Shown in pieces: positions 19,196 to 34,079 of a DNA stretch of 64,000 nt; positions within the stretch are counted from its first letter, which is position 1, and each line of letters begins with the position of its first letter. The position numbers and the translations under genes were made by a program. The notes beneath the pieces were generated by a model. That model was not told the DNA's origin. It did no database searches and saw nothing but the letters and a program-made list of their open reading frames with translations. The DNA comes from Hippophae tibetana. Lineage: Eukaryota; Streptophyta; Magnoliopsida; Rosales; Elaeagnaceae. The stretch spans positions 9,954,601-10,018,600 of the forward strand of contig CM072805.1 in the NCBI GenBank assembly GCA_037013495.1. Reading direction: 5' to 3'.

Positions 19196-21293
19196 GAAAA
19201 GTCCATAATCATAACTTTAACATTACACAATTGGGATTTAGAAGATTCGACATTAACATACTGATATGACAAAATTGAATACACTGTATTGTTAATATTA
19301 ATTCATTTGAATGGTCCATATTTGACTCAAATTTAAATAAATATAGTATATGTAAATATAAACGTTAGTTTCTATTATTATCAAATAAATAGTCGATCTA
19401 TGTTTGAAAAAATTCTATAACTATAATTTTAACATTAAATAATTGAGTTAAATTAAACCTAAGGTTAAAAAATTGAATTAAATAATACAAATGCAAATAT
19501 GCACCTTATATGATTCAACCATTTATTGATATGAAGTCAATTTATGGTTGAGAAAAGTCCATAATCATTAATTTAACATTACACAATTGAGATTTAGAAG
19601 ATTTGACCTTAACATACTAATATGATAAAATTGAATACACCGTATTGTTAATATTAGTTCATTTAAATGTTCCATATTTGACTCAAATTCAAATAAATAT
19701 AGTATATGTAAATATAAACGTTAGTTTCTATTATTATCAAATAAATAGTCGATCTATCTTTGAAACAATTCGATAGCCATAATTTTAACATTAAATAATT
19801 GAGATAAATTAAACCTAAGGTTAAAAAATTGAATTAAATAATATAAATGCAAATATGCACCTTATATGTTTCAACCATTTATTGATATGAAGTCAATTTA
19901 TGGTTGAGAAAAGTTCATAATCATGAATTTAACATTACAAAATTAGGAATTAGAAGATTCGACCTTAACATACTTATATGACAAAATTGAATACACCGTA
20001 TTGTTAATATTAGTTCATTTCAATGGTCCATATTTGACTCAAATTCAAATAAATATAGGATATGTAAATATACACCTCAATTTCTATTCTTATCAAATAA
20101 ATAGTCTATCTATGGTTGACAAAAATCGATAGCTATAATTTTAACATTAAACAATTGAGATAACTTAAATCTAACGTTAAAATATTGAATTAAATATTAC
20201 AAATGCAAATATGCCCCTTATAAGTTTCAACCATTGATTGATATGAAGCCAATTTATGATTGAGAAAAGTCTATAATCATGAATTTAACATTACACAATT
20301 TGGAATTAGAAGATTCGACCTTAACATACTGATATGACAAAATTGAATACACCGTATTGTTAATATTAGTTCATTTGAATGTTCCATATTTGACTAAAAT
20401 TCAAATATATATAGTATATGTAAATTTAAACGTTAGTTTCTATTATTATCAAATAAATAATCGATCTATCTTTGAAACAATTCGATAGCTATAATTTTAA
20501 CATTAAATAATTGAGTTAAATTAAACCAAAGGTTAAAAAATAGAATTAAATAACACAAATGCAAATATGCACCTTATATGTTTCAACCATTTATTGATAT
20601 GAAGTCAATTTATGGTTGAGAAAAGTCCATAATCATGAATTTAACATTACACAATTGGGAATTAGAAGATTCGACCTTAACATACTGATATGACAAAATT
20701 GAATACACCGTATTGTTAATATTAGTTCATTTGAATGGTCCATATTTGACTCAAATTCAAATAAATATAGGATATGTAAATATACACCTCAATTTCTACT
20801 CTTATCAAATAAATAGTCTATCTTTGGTTGACAAAAATCGATAGCCATAATTTTAACATTAAACAATTGAGATAAATTAAATCTATCGTTAAAATATTGA
20901 ATTAAATATAACAAATGCAAATATTACCCTTATAATTTCAAGCATTGATTGATATGAAGTCAATTTATGATTGAGAAAAGTCCATAATCATGAATTTAAC
21001 ATTACACAATTTGGAATTAGAAGATTCGACCTTAACAAACCGATATGAAAAAATTGAATACACCGTATTGGTAATATTAGTTCATTTGAATGGTCCATAT
21101 TTGACTCAAATTCAAATAAATATAGTATATGTAAATATAAACGTTAGTTTCTATTATTATCAAATAAATAGTCGATCTATCTTTGAAATAATTCGATAGC
21201 CATAATTTTAACATTAATTAATTGAGATAAATTAAACTTAACGTTAAAATATTGAATTAAATAATACAAATGCAAATATGCACCTTATATGTT

Positions 21294-21330
21294 TCAACCA
21301 TTTATTGATATGAAGTCAATTTATGGTTGA
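21294..21330. repeat. Representative 37-nt hairpin dyad of the satellite monomer
   Basis: Arms TCAACCAT (21294-21301) and ATGGTTGA (21323-21330) pair over 8 bp. After a TT/TT mismatch, ATTGA and TCAAT pair over 5 more, with a 7-nt loop TATGAAG. The same structure, with minor variants such as CCATTGATTGA, recurs in nearly every monomer. About 465 bases later in the array, a second dyad, ATTTGAAT (21795-21802) with ATTCAAAT (21821-21828), is also widely conserved. Confidence 0.85.
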
Positions 21331-21525
21331 GAAAAGTCCATAATCATGAATTTAACATTACAAAATTGGGAATTAGAAGATTCGACCTTAACATACTTAT
21401 ATGACAAAATTGAATACACCGTATTGTTAATATTAGTTCATTTGAATTGTACATATTTGACTAAAATTCAAATAAATATAGTATATGTAAATATACACCT
21501 CAATTTCTATTCTTATCAAATAAAT

Positions 21526-21726
21526 AGTCTATCTATGGTTGACAAAAATCGATAGCCATAATTTTAACATTAAACAATTGAGATAAATTAAATCTAACGT
21601 TAAAATATTGAATTAAATATTACAAATGCAAATATTACCCTTATAATTTCAACCATTAATTGATATGAAGTCAATTTATGGTTGAGAAAAGTCTATAATC
21701 ATGAATTTAACATTACACAATTGGGA
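21526..21726 (+). repeat. Internal duplication inside one satellite monomer (offset 143 bp)
   Basis: Segment 21526-21583 (AGTCTATCTATGGTTGACAA...) aligns without gaps to 21669-21726 (AGTCAATTTATGGTTGAGAA...) with 47 of 58 positions identical by hand count. Weaker similarity continues for about 30 bp (GTTAAAATATTGA against CTTAACATACTGA). The complementary distance to the next monomer is about 213 bp. The monomer is therefore built from two related, unequal parts. Confidence 0.85.
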
Positions 21727-24700
21727 ATTAGAAGATTCGACCTTAACATACTGATATGACAAAATTGAATACACCGTATTGTTAATATTATTTCATTTGA
21801 ATGGTCCATATTTGACTCAAATTCAAATAAATATAGTATATGTAAATATAAACGTTAGTTTCTATTATTATCAAATAAATAGTCGATCTATCTCTCAAAA
21901 ATTTCGATAGCTATAATTTTAACATTAAATAATTGAGTTAAATTAAACCTAAGGTTAAAAAATTGAATTAAATATTACAAATGCAAATATGACCTTTTGT
22001 AAATTTCAACCATTGATTGATATGAAGTCAATTTATGGTTGAGAAAACTCCATAATCATGAATTTAACATTACACGATTGCAATTTAGAAGATTCGACCT
22101 TAACATACTGATATGAAAAAATTGAATACACCGTATTGTAAATATTAGTTCATTTGAATGATCCATATTTGACTCAAATTCAAATAAATATAGTATATGT
22201 AAATATAAACGTTAGTTTCTATTATTATCAAATAAATAGTCGATCTATCTTTGAAAAAGTTCGATAGCCATAATTTTAACATTAAACAATTGAGATAAAT
22301 TAAATCTAACGTTAAAATATTGAATTAAATAATACAAATGCAAATATGCACCTTATATGTTTCAACCATTTATTGATATGAAGTCAATTTATGGTTGAGA
22401 AAAGTCCATAATCATGAATTTAACATTACACAATAGGGATTTAAAAGATTTGACCTTAACATACTAATATGATAAAATTTAATACACCGTATTGTTAATA
22501 TTAGTTCATTTGAATGGTCCATATTTGACTCAAATTCAAATAAATATAGTATAAGTAAATATAAACGTTAGTTTCTATTATTATCAAATAAATAGTCGAT
22601 CTATCTTTGAAAAAATTCGATAGCTATAATTTTAACATTAAATAATTGAGTTAAATTAAACCTAAGGTTAAACAATGAATTAAATAATACAAATGCAAAT
22701 ATGCACCTTATATGATTCAAACATTTATTGATATGAAGTCAATTTATGGTTGAGAAAAGTCCATAATCATGAATTTAACATTACACAATTGGGAATTAGA
22801 AGATTCGACCTTAACATACTGATATGACAAAATTGAATACACCGTATTGTTAATATTAGTTCATTTGAATGGTCCATATTCGAGTCAAATTCAAATAAAT
22901 ATAGTATATGTAAATTTAAACGTTAGTTTCTATTATTATCAAATAAATAGTCGATCTATCTTTGAAAAACTCCGATAGATAAAATTTTAACATTAAATAA
23001 TTGAGTTAAATTAAACCAAAGGTTAATAAATTGAATTAAATAATACAAATGCAAATATGCACCTTATATGTTTCAACCATTTATTGATATGAAGTCAATT
23101 TATGGTTGAGAAAAGTCCATAATCATGAATTTAACATTACACAATTGGGATTTAAAAGATTTGACCTTAACATACTAATATGATAAAATTTAATACACCG
23201 TATTGTTAATATTAGTTCATTTAAATGTTCCATATTTGACTCAAATTCAAATAAATATAGTATAAGTAAATATAAACGTTAGTTTCTATTATTATCAAAT
23301 AAATAGTCGATCTATCTTTGAAAAAATTAGATAGCTATAATTTTAACATTAAATAATTTAGTTAAATTAAACCTAAGGTTAAAAAATTGAATTAAATAAT
23401 ACAAATGCAAATATGCACCTTATATGATTCAACCATTTATTGAAGTGAAGTCAATTTATGGTTGAGAAAAGTCTATAATCATGAATTTAACATTACACAA
23501 TTGGGATTTAGAAGATTTGACCTTAACATACTAATATGATAAAATTGAATACACCGTATTGTTAATATTAGTTCATTTGAATGGTCCATATTTCACTCAA
23601 ATTCAAATAAATATAGTATATGTAAATATAAGAGTTAGTTTATATTATTATCAAATAAATAGTTGATCTATCTTTGAAACAATTCGATAGCCATAATTTT
23701 AACATTAAATAATTGAGTTAAATTAAACCAAAGGTTAATAAATTGAATTAAATAATACAAATGCAAATATGCACCTTATATGATTCAACCATTTATTGAT
23801 ATGAAGTCAATTTATGGTTGAGAAAAGTCCATAATCATGAATTTAACATTACACAATTGGGATTTAGAAGATTCGACCTTAACATACTGATATGACAAAA
23901 TTGAATACACCGTATTGTTAATATTAGTTCATTTGAATGGTCCATATTTGACTCAAATTCAAATAAATATAGGATATGTAAATATACACCTCAATTTCTA
24001 CTCTTATCAAATAAATAGTCTATATTTGGTTGACAAAAATCGATAGCCATAATTTTAACATTAAACAATTGAGATAAATTAAATCTATCGTTAAAATATT
24101 GAATTAAATATAACAAATGCAAATATTACCCTTATAATTTCAAGCATTGATTGATATGAAGTCAATTTATGATTGAGAAAAGTCCATAATCATGAATTTA
24201 ACATTACACAATTTGGAATTAGAAGATTCGACCTTAACAAACCGATATGAAAAAATTGAATACACCGTATTGGTAATATTAGTTCATTTGAATGGTCCAT
24301 ATTTGACTCAAATTCAAATAAATATAGTATATGTAAATATAAACGTTAGTTTCTATTATTATCAAATAAATAGTCGATCTATCTTTGAAATAATTCGATA
24401 GCCATAATTTTAACATTAATTAATTGAGATAAATTAAACTTAACGTTAAAATATTGAATTAAATAATACAAATGCAAATATGCACCTTATATGTTTCAAC
24501 CATTTATTGATATGAAGTCAATTTATGGTTGAGAAAAGTCCATAATCATGAATTTAACATTACAAAATTGGGAATTAGAAGATTCGACCTTAACATACTT
24601 ATATGACAAAATTGAATACACCGTATTGTTAATATTAGTTCATTTGAATTGTACATATTTGACTAAAATTCAAATAAATATAGTATATGTAAATATACAC

Positions 24701-27700
24701 CTCAATTTCTATTCTTATCAAATAAATAGTCTATCTATGGTTGACAAAAATCGATAGCCATAATTTTAACATTAAACAATTGAGATAAATTAAATCTAAC
24801 GTTAAAATATTGAATTAAATATTACAAATGCAAATATTACCCTTATAATTTCAACCATTAATTGATATGAAGTCAATTTATGGTTGAGAAAAGTCTATAA
24901 TCATGAATTTAACATTACACAATTGGGAATTAGAAGATTCGACCTTAACATACTGATATGACAAAATTGAATACACCGTATTGTTAATATTATTTCATTT
25001 GAATGGTCCATATTTGACTCAAATTCAAATAAATATAGTATATGTAAATATAAACGTTAGTTTCTATTATTATCAAATAAATAGTCGATCTATCTCTGAA
25101 AAATTTCGATAGCTATAATTTTAACATTAAATAATTGAGTTAAATTAAACCTAAGGTTAAAAAATTGAATTAAATATTACAAATGCAAATATGACCTTTA
25201 TAAATTTCAACCATTGATTGATATGAAGTCAATTTATGGTTGAGAAAACTCCATAATCATGAATTTAACATTACACGATTGCAATTTAGAAGATTCGACC
25301 TTAACATACTGATATGAAAAAATTGAATACACCGTATTGTAAATATTAGTTCATTTGAATGGTCCATATTTGACTCAAATTCAAATAAATATAGTATATG
25401 TAAATATAAACGTTAGTTTCTATTATTATCAAATAAATAGTCGATCTATCTTTGAAAAAGTTCGATAGCCATAATTTTAACATTAAACAATTGAGATAAA
25501 TTAAATCTAACGTTAAAATATTGAATTAAATAATACAAATGCAAATATGCACCTTATATGTTTCAACCATTTATTGATATGAAGTCAATTTATGGTTGAG
25601 AAAAGTCCATAATCATGAATTTAACATTACACAATTGGGATTTAAAAGATTTGACCTTAACATACTAATATGATAAAATTTAATACACCGTATTGTTAAT
25701 ATTAGTTCATTTGAATGGTCCATATTTGACTCAAATTCAAATAAATATAGTATAAGTAAATATAAACGTTAGTTTCTATTATTATCAAATAAATAGTCGA
25801 TCTATCTTTGAAAAAATTCGATAGCTATAATTTTAACATTAAATAATTGAGTTAAATTAAACCTAAGGTTAAACAATGAATTAAATAATACAAATGCAAA
25901 TATGCACCTTATATGATTCAAACATTTATTGATATGAAGTCAATTTATGGTTGAGAAAAGTAAATAATGATGAATTTAACATTACACAATTGGGAATTAG
26001 AAGATTCGACCTTAACATACTGATATGACAAAATTGAATACACCGTATTGTTAATATTAGTTCATTTGAATGGTCCATATTCGACTCAAATTCAAATAAA
26101 TATAGTATATGTAAATTTAAACGTTAGTTTCAATTATTATCAAATAAATAGTCGATCTATCTTTGAAAAACTCCGATAGCTATAATTTTAACATTAAATA
26201 ATTGAGTTAAATTAAACCAAAGGTTAATAAATTGAATTAAATAATACAAATGCAAATATGCACCTTATATGATTCAACCATTTATTGATATGAAGTCAAT
26301 TTATGGTTGAGAAAAGTCCATAATCATGAATTTAACATTACACAATTGGGATTTAGAAGATTCGACCTTAACATAATGATATGACAAAATTGAATACACC
26401 GTATTGTTAATATTAGTTCATTTGAATCGTCCATATTTGAGTCAAATTCAAATAAATATAGTATATGTAAATTTAAACGTTAGTTTCTATTATTATCAAA
26501 TAAATAGTCGATCTATCTTTGAAAAACTCCGATAGCTAAAATTTTAACATTAAATAATTGAGTTAAATTAAAGCAAAGGTTAATAAATTGAATTAAATAA
26601 TACAAATGCAAATATGCACCTTATTTGTTTCAACCATTTATTGATATGAAGTCAATTTATGGTTGAGAAAAGTCCATAATCATGAATTTCACATTACACA
26701 ATTTGGAATTAGAAGATTCGACCTTAACATACTTATATGACAAAATTGAATACACCGTATTGTTAATATTAGTTCGTTTGAATGGTCCATATTTGACTCA
26801 AATTCAAATAAATATAGTATATGTAAATATACATCTCAATTTCTATTCTTATCAAATAAATAGTCTATCTATGGTTGACAAAAATCGATTGCCATAATTT
26901 TAACATTAAACAATTGAGATAAATTAAATCTAACGTTAAAATATTGAATTAAATATAACAAATGCAAATATTACGCTTATAATTTCAAGCGTTGATTGAT
27001 ATGAAGTCAATTTATGGTTGAGAAAAGTCCATAATCATGAATTTAACATTACACAATTGGGAATTAGAAGATTCGACATTAACAAACTGATATGACAAAA
27101 TTGAATACACCGTATTGTTAATATTATTTCATTTAAATGGTCCATATTTGACTCAAATTCAAATAAATATAGTGTATGTAAATATAAACGTTAGTTTCTA
27201 TTATTATCAAATAAATAGTCGATCTATCTTTGAAACAATTTGATAGCCATAATTTTAACATTAAATAATTGAGATAAATTAAACCTAAGGTTAAAAAATT
27301 GAATTAAATAATACAAATGCAAATATGCACCTTATATGTTTCAACCATTTATTGATATGAAGTCAATTTATGGTTGAGAAAAGTCCATAATCATGAATTT
27401 AACATTACACAATTTGGAATTAGAAGATTCGACCTTAACATACTTATATGACAAAATTGAATACACCGTATTGTTAATATTAGTTCATTTGAATGGTACA
27501 TATTTGACTAAAATTCAAATAAATATAGTATATGTAAATATACACCTCAATTTCTATTCTTATCAAATAAATAGTCTATCTATGGTTGACAAAAATCGAT
27601 AGCCATAATTTTAACATTAAACAATTGAGATAAATTAAATCTAACGTTAAAATATTGAATTAAATATTACAAATGCAAATATTACCCTTATAATTTCAAC

Positions 27701-29099
27701 CATTAATTGATATGAAGTCAATTTATGGTTGAGAAAAGTCTATAATCATGAATTTAACATTACACAATTGGGAATTAGAAGATTCGACCTTAACATACTG
27801 ATATGACAAAATTGAATACACCGTATTGTTAATATTATTTCATTTGAATGGTCCATATTTGACTCAAATTCAAATAAATATAGTATATGTAAATATAAAC
27901 GTTAGTTTCTATTATTATCAAATAAACAGTCGATCTATCTTTGAAAAAATTCGATAGCTATAATTTTAATATTAAATAATTGAGTTAAATTAAAACTAAG
28001 GTTAAACAATTGAATTAAATATTACAAATGCAAATATGACCTTTATAAATTTCAACCATTGATTGATATGAAGTCAATTTATGGTTGAGAAAAGTCCATA
28101 ATCATGAATTTAACATTACACGATTGCAATTTAGAAGATTCGACCTTAACATATTGATATGAAAAAATTGAATACACCGTATTGTTAATATTAGTTCATT
28201 TGAATGGTCCATATTTAACTCAAATTTAAATAAATATAGTATATGTAAATATAAACGTTAGTTTCTATTATTATCAAATAAATAGTCCATCTATCTTTGA
28301 AAAAGTTCGATAGCCATAATATTAACATTAAATAATTGATTTAAATTAAACCTAAGGTTAAAAAATTGAATTAAATAATACAATTGCAAATATGCACCTT
28401 ATATGATTCAACCATTTATTGATATGAAGTCAATTTATGGTTGAGAAAAGTCTATAATCATGAATTTAACATTACACAATTGGGATTTAGAAGATTTGAC
28501 CTTAACATACTAATATGATAAAATTGAATACACCGTATTGTTAATATTAGTTCATTTGAATGGTCCATATTTGACTCAAATTCAAATAAATATAGTATAT
28601 GTAAATATAAGAGTTAGTTTATATTATTATCAAATAAATAGTTGATCTATCTTTGAAACAATTCGATAGCCATAATTTTAACATTAAATAATTGAGATAA
28701 ATTAAACCTAAGGTTAAAAAATTGAATTAAATAATACAAATGCAAATATGCACCTTATATGTTTCAACCATTTATTGAAGTGAAGTCAATTTATGGTTGA
28801 GAAAAGTCCATAATCATGAATTTAACATTACACAATTGGGATTTAGAAGATTCGACCTTAACATACTGATATGACAAAATTGAATACACCGTATTGTTAA
28901 TATTAGTTCATTTGAATGGTCCATATTTGACTCAAATTCAAATAAATATAGTATATGTAAATATAAACGTTAGTTTCTATTATTATCAAATAAATAGTTG
29001 ATCTATCTTTGAAAAAATTCGATAGCTATAATTTTAACATTAAATAATTGAGTTAAATTAAACCTAAGGTTAAAAAATTGAATTAAATAATACAAATGT

Positions 29100-31050
29100 A
29101 AATATGCACCTTATATGTTTCAACATTTATTGATATCAAGTCAATTTATGGTTGAGAAAATTCCATAATCATGAATTTAATATTACAGAATTGGGATTTA
29201 GAAGATTCGACCTTAACATACTAATATTACAAAATTGAATACACCGTATTGTTAATATTAGTTCATTTGAATGGTCCATATTTGACTCAAATTGAAATAA
29301 ATATAGTATATGTAAATATAAACGTTAGTTTCTTTTATTATGAAATAAATAGTCGATCTATCTTTGAAACAATATAATACCATAATTTTAACATTAAATA
29401 ATTGATTTAAATTAAACCAAAGGTTAAAAAATTGAATTAAATAACACAAATGCAAATATGCACCTTATCTGTTTCAACCATTTATTGATATGAAGTCAAT
29501 TTATGGTTGAGAAAAGTCCATAATCATGAATTTAACATTACACAATTGGGATTTAGAAGATTCGACCTTAACATACTAATATGACAAAATGGAACACACC
29601 GTATTGGTAATATTAGTTCATTTGAATGGTTCATATTTAACACAAATTCAAATAAATATAGTATATGTAAATATAAATGTTAGTTTCTATTATTATCAAA
29701 TAGATAGTCTATCTATCTTTGAAAAAATTCGATAGCTATAATTTTAACAATAAATAATTGAGTTAAATTAAACCTAAGGTTGAAAAATTGAATTAAATAA
29801 TACAAATGCAAATATGCCCCTTATAAGTTTCAACCATTGATTGATATGAAGTGAATTTATGGTTGAGAAAAGTCCATAATCATGAATTTAACACTACACA
29901 ATTGCGATTTAGAAGATTCGACCTTAACATACTGATATGGAAAAATTAAAAACACCGTATTTTTAATATTAGTTCATTTGAATCCTCCATATTTGACTCA
30001 AATTCAAATAAATATATTATATGTAAATATAAACGTTAGTTTCTATTATTATCAAATAAATAGTCGATCTATCTTTGAAAAAGTTCGATAGCTATAATTT
30101 TAACATTAAATAATTGAGTTAAATTAAACCTAAGGTTAAAAAATTGAATTAAATAATACAAATGCAAATATGCACCTTATATATTTCAACCATTTATTGA
30201 TATGAAGTAAATTTATGGTTGAGAAAAGTCAATAATCATGAATTTAACATTATACAATTGGGATTTAGAAGATTCGACCTTAACATACTAATATGAAAAA
30301 ATTGAATACACCGTATTTTTAATAATAGTTCATTTGAATGGTTCATATTTGACCCAAATTCAAATAAATATAGTATATGTAAATATAAACGTTAGTTTCT
30401 ATTATTATCAAATAAATAGTCGATCTATCTTTGAAACAATTCGATAGCCATAATTTTAACATTAAATAATGGAGATAAATTAAACCTAAGGTTAAAAAAT
30501 TGACTTAAATAATACAAATGCAAATATGCACCTTATATGTTTCAACCATTTATTGATATCAAGTCAATTTATATTTGAGAAAATTCCATAATCATGAATT
30601 TAATATTACAGAATTGGGATTTAGAAGATTCGACCTTAACATACTAATATTACAAAATTGAATACACCGTATTGTTAATATTAGTTCATTTGAATGGTCC
30701 ATATTTGACTCAAATTCAAATAAATATAGTATATGTAAATATAAACGTTAGTTTCTTTTATTATGAAATAAATAGTCGATCTATCTTTGAAACAATATAA
30801 TACCATAATTTTAACATTAAATAATTGATTTAAATTAAACCAAAGGTTAAAAAATTGAATTAAATAACACAAATGCAAATATGCACCTTATCTGTTTCAA
30901 CCATTTATTGATATGAAGTCAATTTATGGTTGAGAAAAGTCCATAATCATGAATTTAACATTACACAATTGGGATTTAGAAGATTCGACCTTAACATACT
31001 AATATGACAAAATGGAACACACCGTATTGGTAATTTTAGTTCATTTGAAT
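29100..31050 (+). repeat. Four-monomer duplication in the satellite (offset 1423 bp)
   Basis: The unusual variants GATATCAAGTCAATTTAT, ATTACAGAATTGGG, CAATATAATACCATAATT and CACCTTATCTGTTTC occur in the same order near 29130-29470 and 30554-30893. Confidence 0.75.
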
Positions 31051-34000
31051 GGTCCATATTTGACTCAAATTCAAATAAATATAGTATATGTAAATATACA
31101 CCTCAATTTCTATTCTTATCAAATAAATAGTCTGTCTATGGTTGACAAAAATCGATAGCCATAATTTTAACATTAAACAATTTAGATAAAGTAAATCTAA
31201 CGTTAGAAAATTGAATTAAATATTACAAATGCAAATATGCCCCTTATAAGTTTCAACCATTGATTGATATGAAGTCAATGTATGGTTGAGAAAAGTCCAA
31301 AATCATGAATTTAATATTACACAATTGGGATTTAGAAGATTCAACTTTAACATACTAATATGACAAAATTGAATACACCGTATTGTTAATATTAGTTCAT
31401 TTGAATGGTACATATTTGACTCAAATTCAAATAAATATAGTATATGTAAATATACACCTTAATTTCTATTATTATCAAATAAATAGTCGATCTATCTTTG
31501 AAAAAATCCGATAGCTATAATTTTAACTTTAAATAATTGAGTTAAATTAAACCAAAGGTCAAAAAAGTGAAATAAATAACACAAATGCAAATATGCACCT
31601 TATATGTTTCAACCATTGATTTATATGAAGTCAATTTATGGTTGAGAAAAGTCCATAATCATGAATTTAACATTACACAATTGGGATTTAGAAGATTCGA
31701 CCTTAACATACTTATATGACAAAATTGAATACACCGTATTGTTAATATTAGTTCATTTGAATGGTCCATATTTGACTCAAATTCAAATAAATATAGGATA
31801 TGTAAATATACACCTCAATTTCTATTCTTATCAAATAAATAGTCTATCTATGGTTGACAAAAATCGATAGCCATAATTTTAACATTAAACAATTGAGATA
31901 AATTAAATCTAACGTTAAAATATTGAATTAAATATTACAAATGCAAATATTAACCTTATAATTTCAACCATTGATTGATATGAAGTCAATTTATGGTTGA
32001 GAAAAGTCTATAATCATGAATTTAACATTACACAATTGGGAATTAGAAGATTCGACCTTAACATACTGATATGGAAAAATTGAATACACCGTATTGTTAA
32101 TATTAGTTCATTTGAATGGTCCATATTTGACTCAAATTCAAATAAATATAGTATATGTAAATATAAACGTTAGTTTCTATTATTATCAAATAAATAGTCG
32201 ATCTATCTTTGAAACAATTCGACAGCCCTAATTTTAACATTAAATAATTGAGATAAATTAAACCTAAGGTTAAAAAATTGAATTAAATAATACAAATGCA
32301 AATATGCACCTTATATGTTTCAAACATTTATTGATATGAAGTCAATTTATGGTTGAGAAAAGTAAATAATGATGAATTTAACATTACACAATTGGGAATT
32401 AGAAGATTCGACCTTAAGATACTGATATGACAAAATTGAATACACCGTATTGTTAATATTAGTTCATTTGAATGGTCCATATTTGACTCAAATTCAAATA
32501 AATATAGGATATGTAAATATACACCTCAATTTCTATTCTTATCAAATAAATAGTCTATCTATGGTTGACAAAAATCGATAGCCATAATTTTAACATTAAA
32601 CAATTGAGATAAATTAAATCTAACGTTAAAATATTGAATTAAATATTACAAATGCAAATATTAACCTTATAATTTCAACCATTGATTGATATGAAGTCAA
32701 TTTATGGTTGAGAAAAGTCTATAATCATGAATTTAACATTACACAATTGGGAATTAGAAGATTCGACCTTAACATACTGATATGGAAAAATTGAATACAC
32801 CGTATTGTTAATATTAGTTCATTTGAATGGTCCATATTTGACTCAAATTCAAATAAATATAGTATATGTAAATATAAACGTTAGTTTCTATTATTATCAA
32901 ATAAATAGTCGATCTATCTTTGAAATAATTCGATAGCCATAATTTTAACATTAATTAATTGAGATAAATTAAACTTAACGTTAAAATATTGAATTAAATA
33001 ATACAAATGCAAATATGCACCTTATATGTTTCAACCATTTATTGATATGAAGTCAATTTATGGTTGAGAAAAGTCCATAATCATGAATTTAACATTACAA
33101 AATTGGGAATTAGAAGATTCGACCTTAACATACTTATATGACAAAATTGAATACACCGTATTGTTAATATTAGTTCATTTGAATTGTACATATTTGACTA
33201 AAATTCAAATAAATATAGTATATGTAAATATACACCTCAATTTCTATTCTTATCAAATAAATAGTCAATCTACGCTTGACAAAAATCGATAGCAATAATT
33301 TTAACATTAAACAATTGAGAGAAAGTAAATCTAACGTTAAAATATTTAATTAAATAACAAAAATCCAAATATTACCCTTATAATTTCAACCATTGATTGA
33401 TATGAAGTCAATTTATGGTTGAGAAAAGTCCATAATCATGAATTTAACATTACAAAATTTGGATTTAGAAGATTGGACCTTAACATACTAATATTACAAA
33501 ATTGAATACACCGTATTTGTAATATTAGTTCATTTGAATGGTCCATATTTGACTCAAATTCAAATAAATATAGTATATGTAAATATAAACGTTAGTTTCT
33601 ATTATTATCAAATAAATAGTCGATCTATCTTTGAAAAAGTTCGATAGCCATAATTTTAACATTAAATAATTGAGTTAAATTAAACCTAAGGTTAAAAAAT
33701 TGAATTAAATAATACAAATGCAAATATGCACCTTATATGTTTCAAGCATTTATTGATATGAAGTCAATTTATGGTTGAGAAAAGTCCATAATCATGAATT
33801 TAACATTACACAATTGGGATTTAGAAGATTCGACTTTAACATACTAATATAACAAATTTGAATACACCGTATTGTTAATATTAGTTCATTTTAATGGTCC
33901 ATATTTGACTCAAATTCAAATAAATATAGTATATGTAAATATACACCTCAATTTCTATTATTATCAAAAAAATACTCGATCTATCTTTGAAACAATTCGA

Positions 34001-34079
34001 TAGCCCTAATTTTAACATTAAATAATTGAGAGAAATTAAACCTAAGGTTAAAAAATTGAATTAAATAATACAAATGCAA

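Larger units (their letters stand above)
20600..26900 (+). repeat. Two-copy ~3.2-kb higher-order block in the satellite (offset 3202 bp)
   Basis: Rare variants recur 3202 bp apart, nine monomers. These are ACTCTTATCAAATAAATAG with AAATCTATCGTTAAAAT (near 20800 and 24000), AACAAACCGATATG (near 21035 and 24237), GGTTAAACAATGAATT (near 22670 and 25868) and ATTCAAACATTTATTG. In the first block the monomer order is B-A-B followed by six A; the second starts again with B-A-B. A third B-A-B start occurs at about 26860-27571. Confidence 0.75.
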
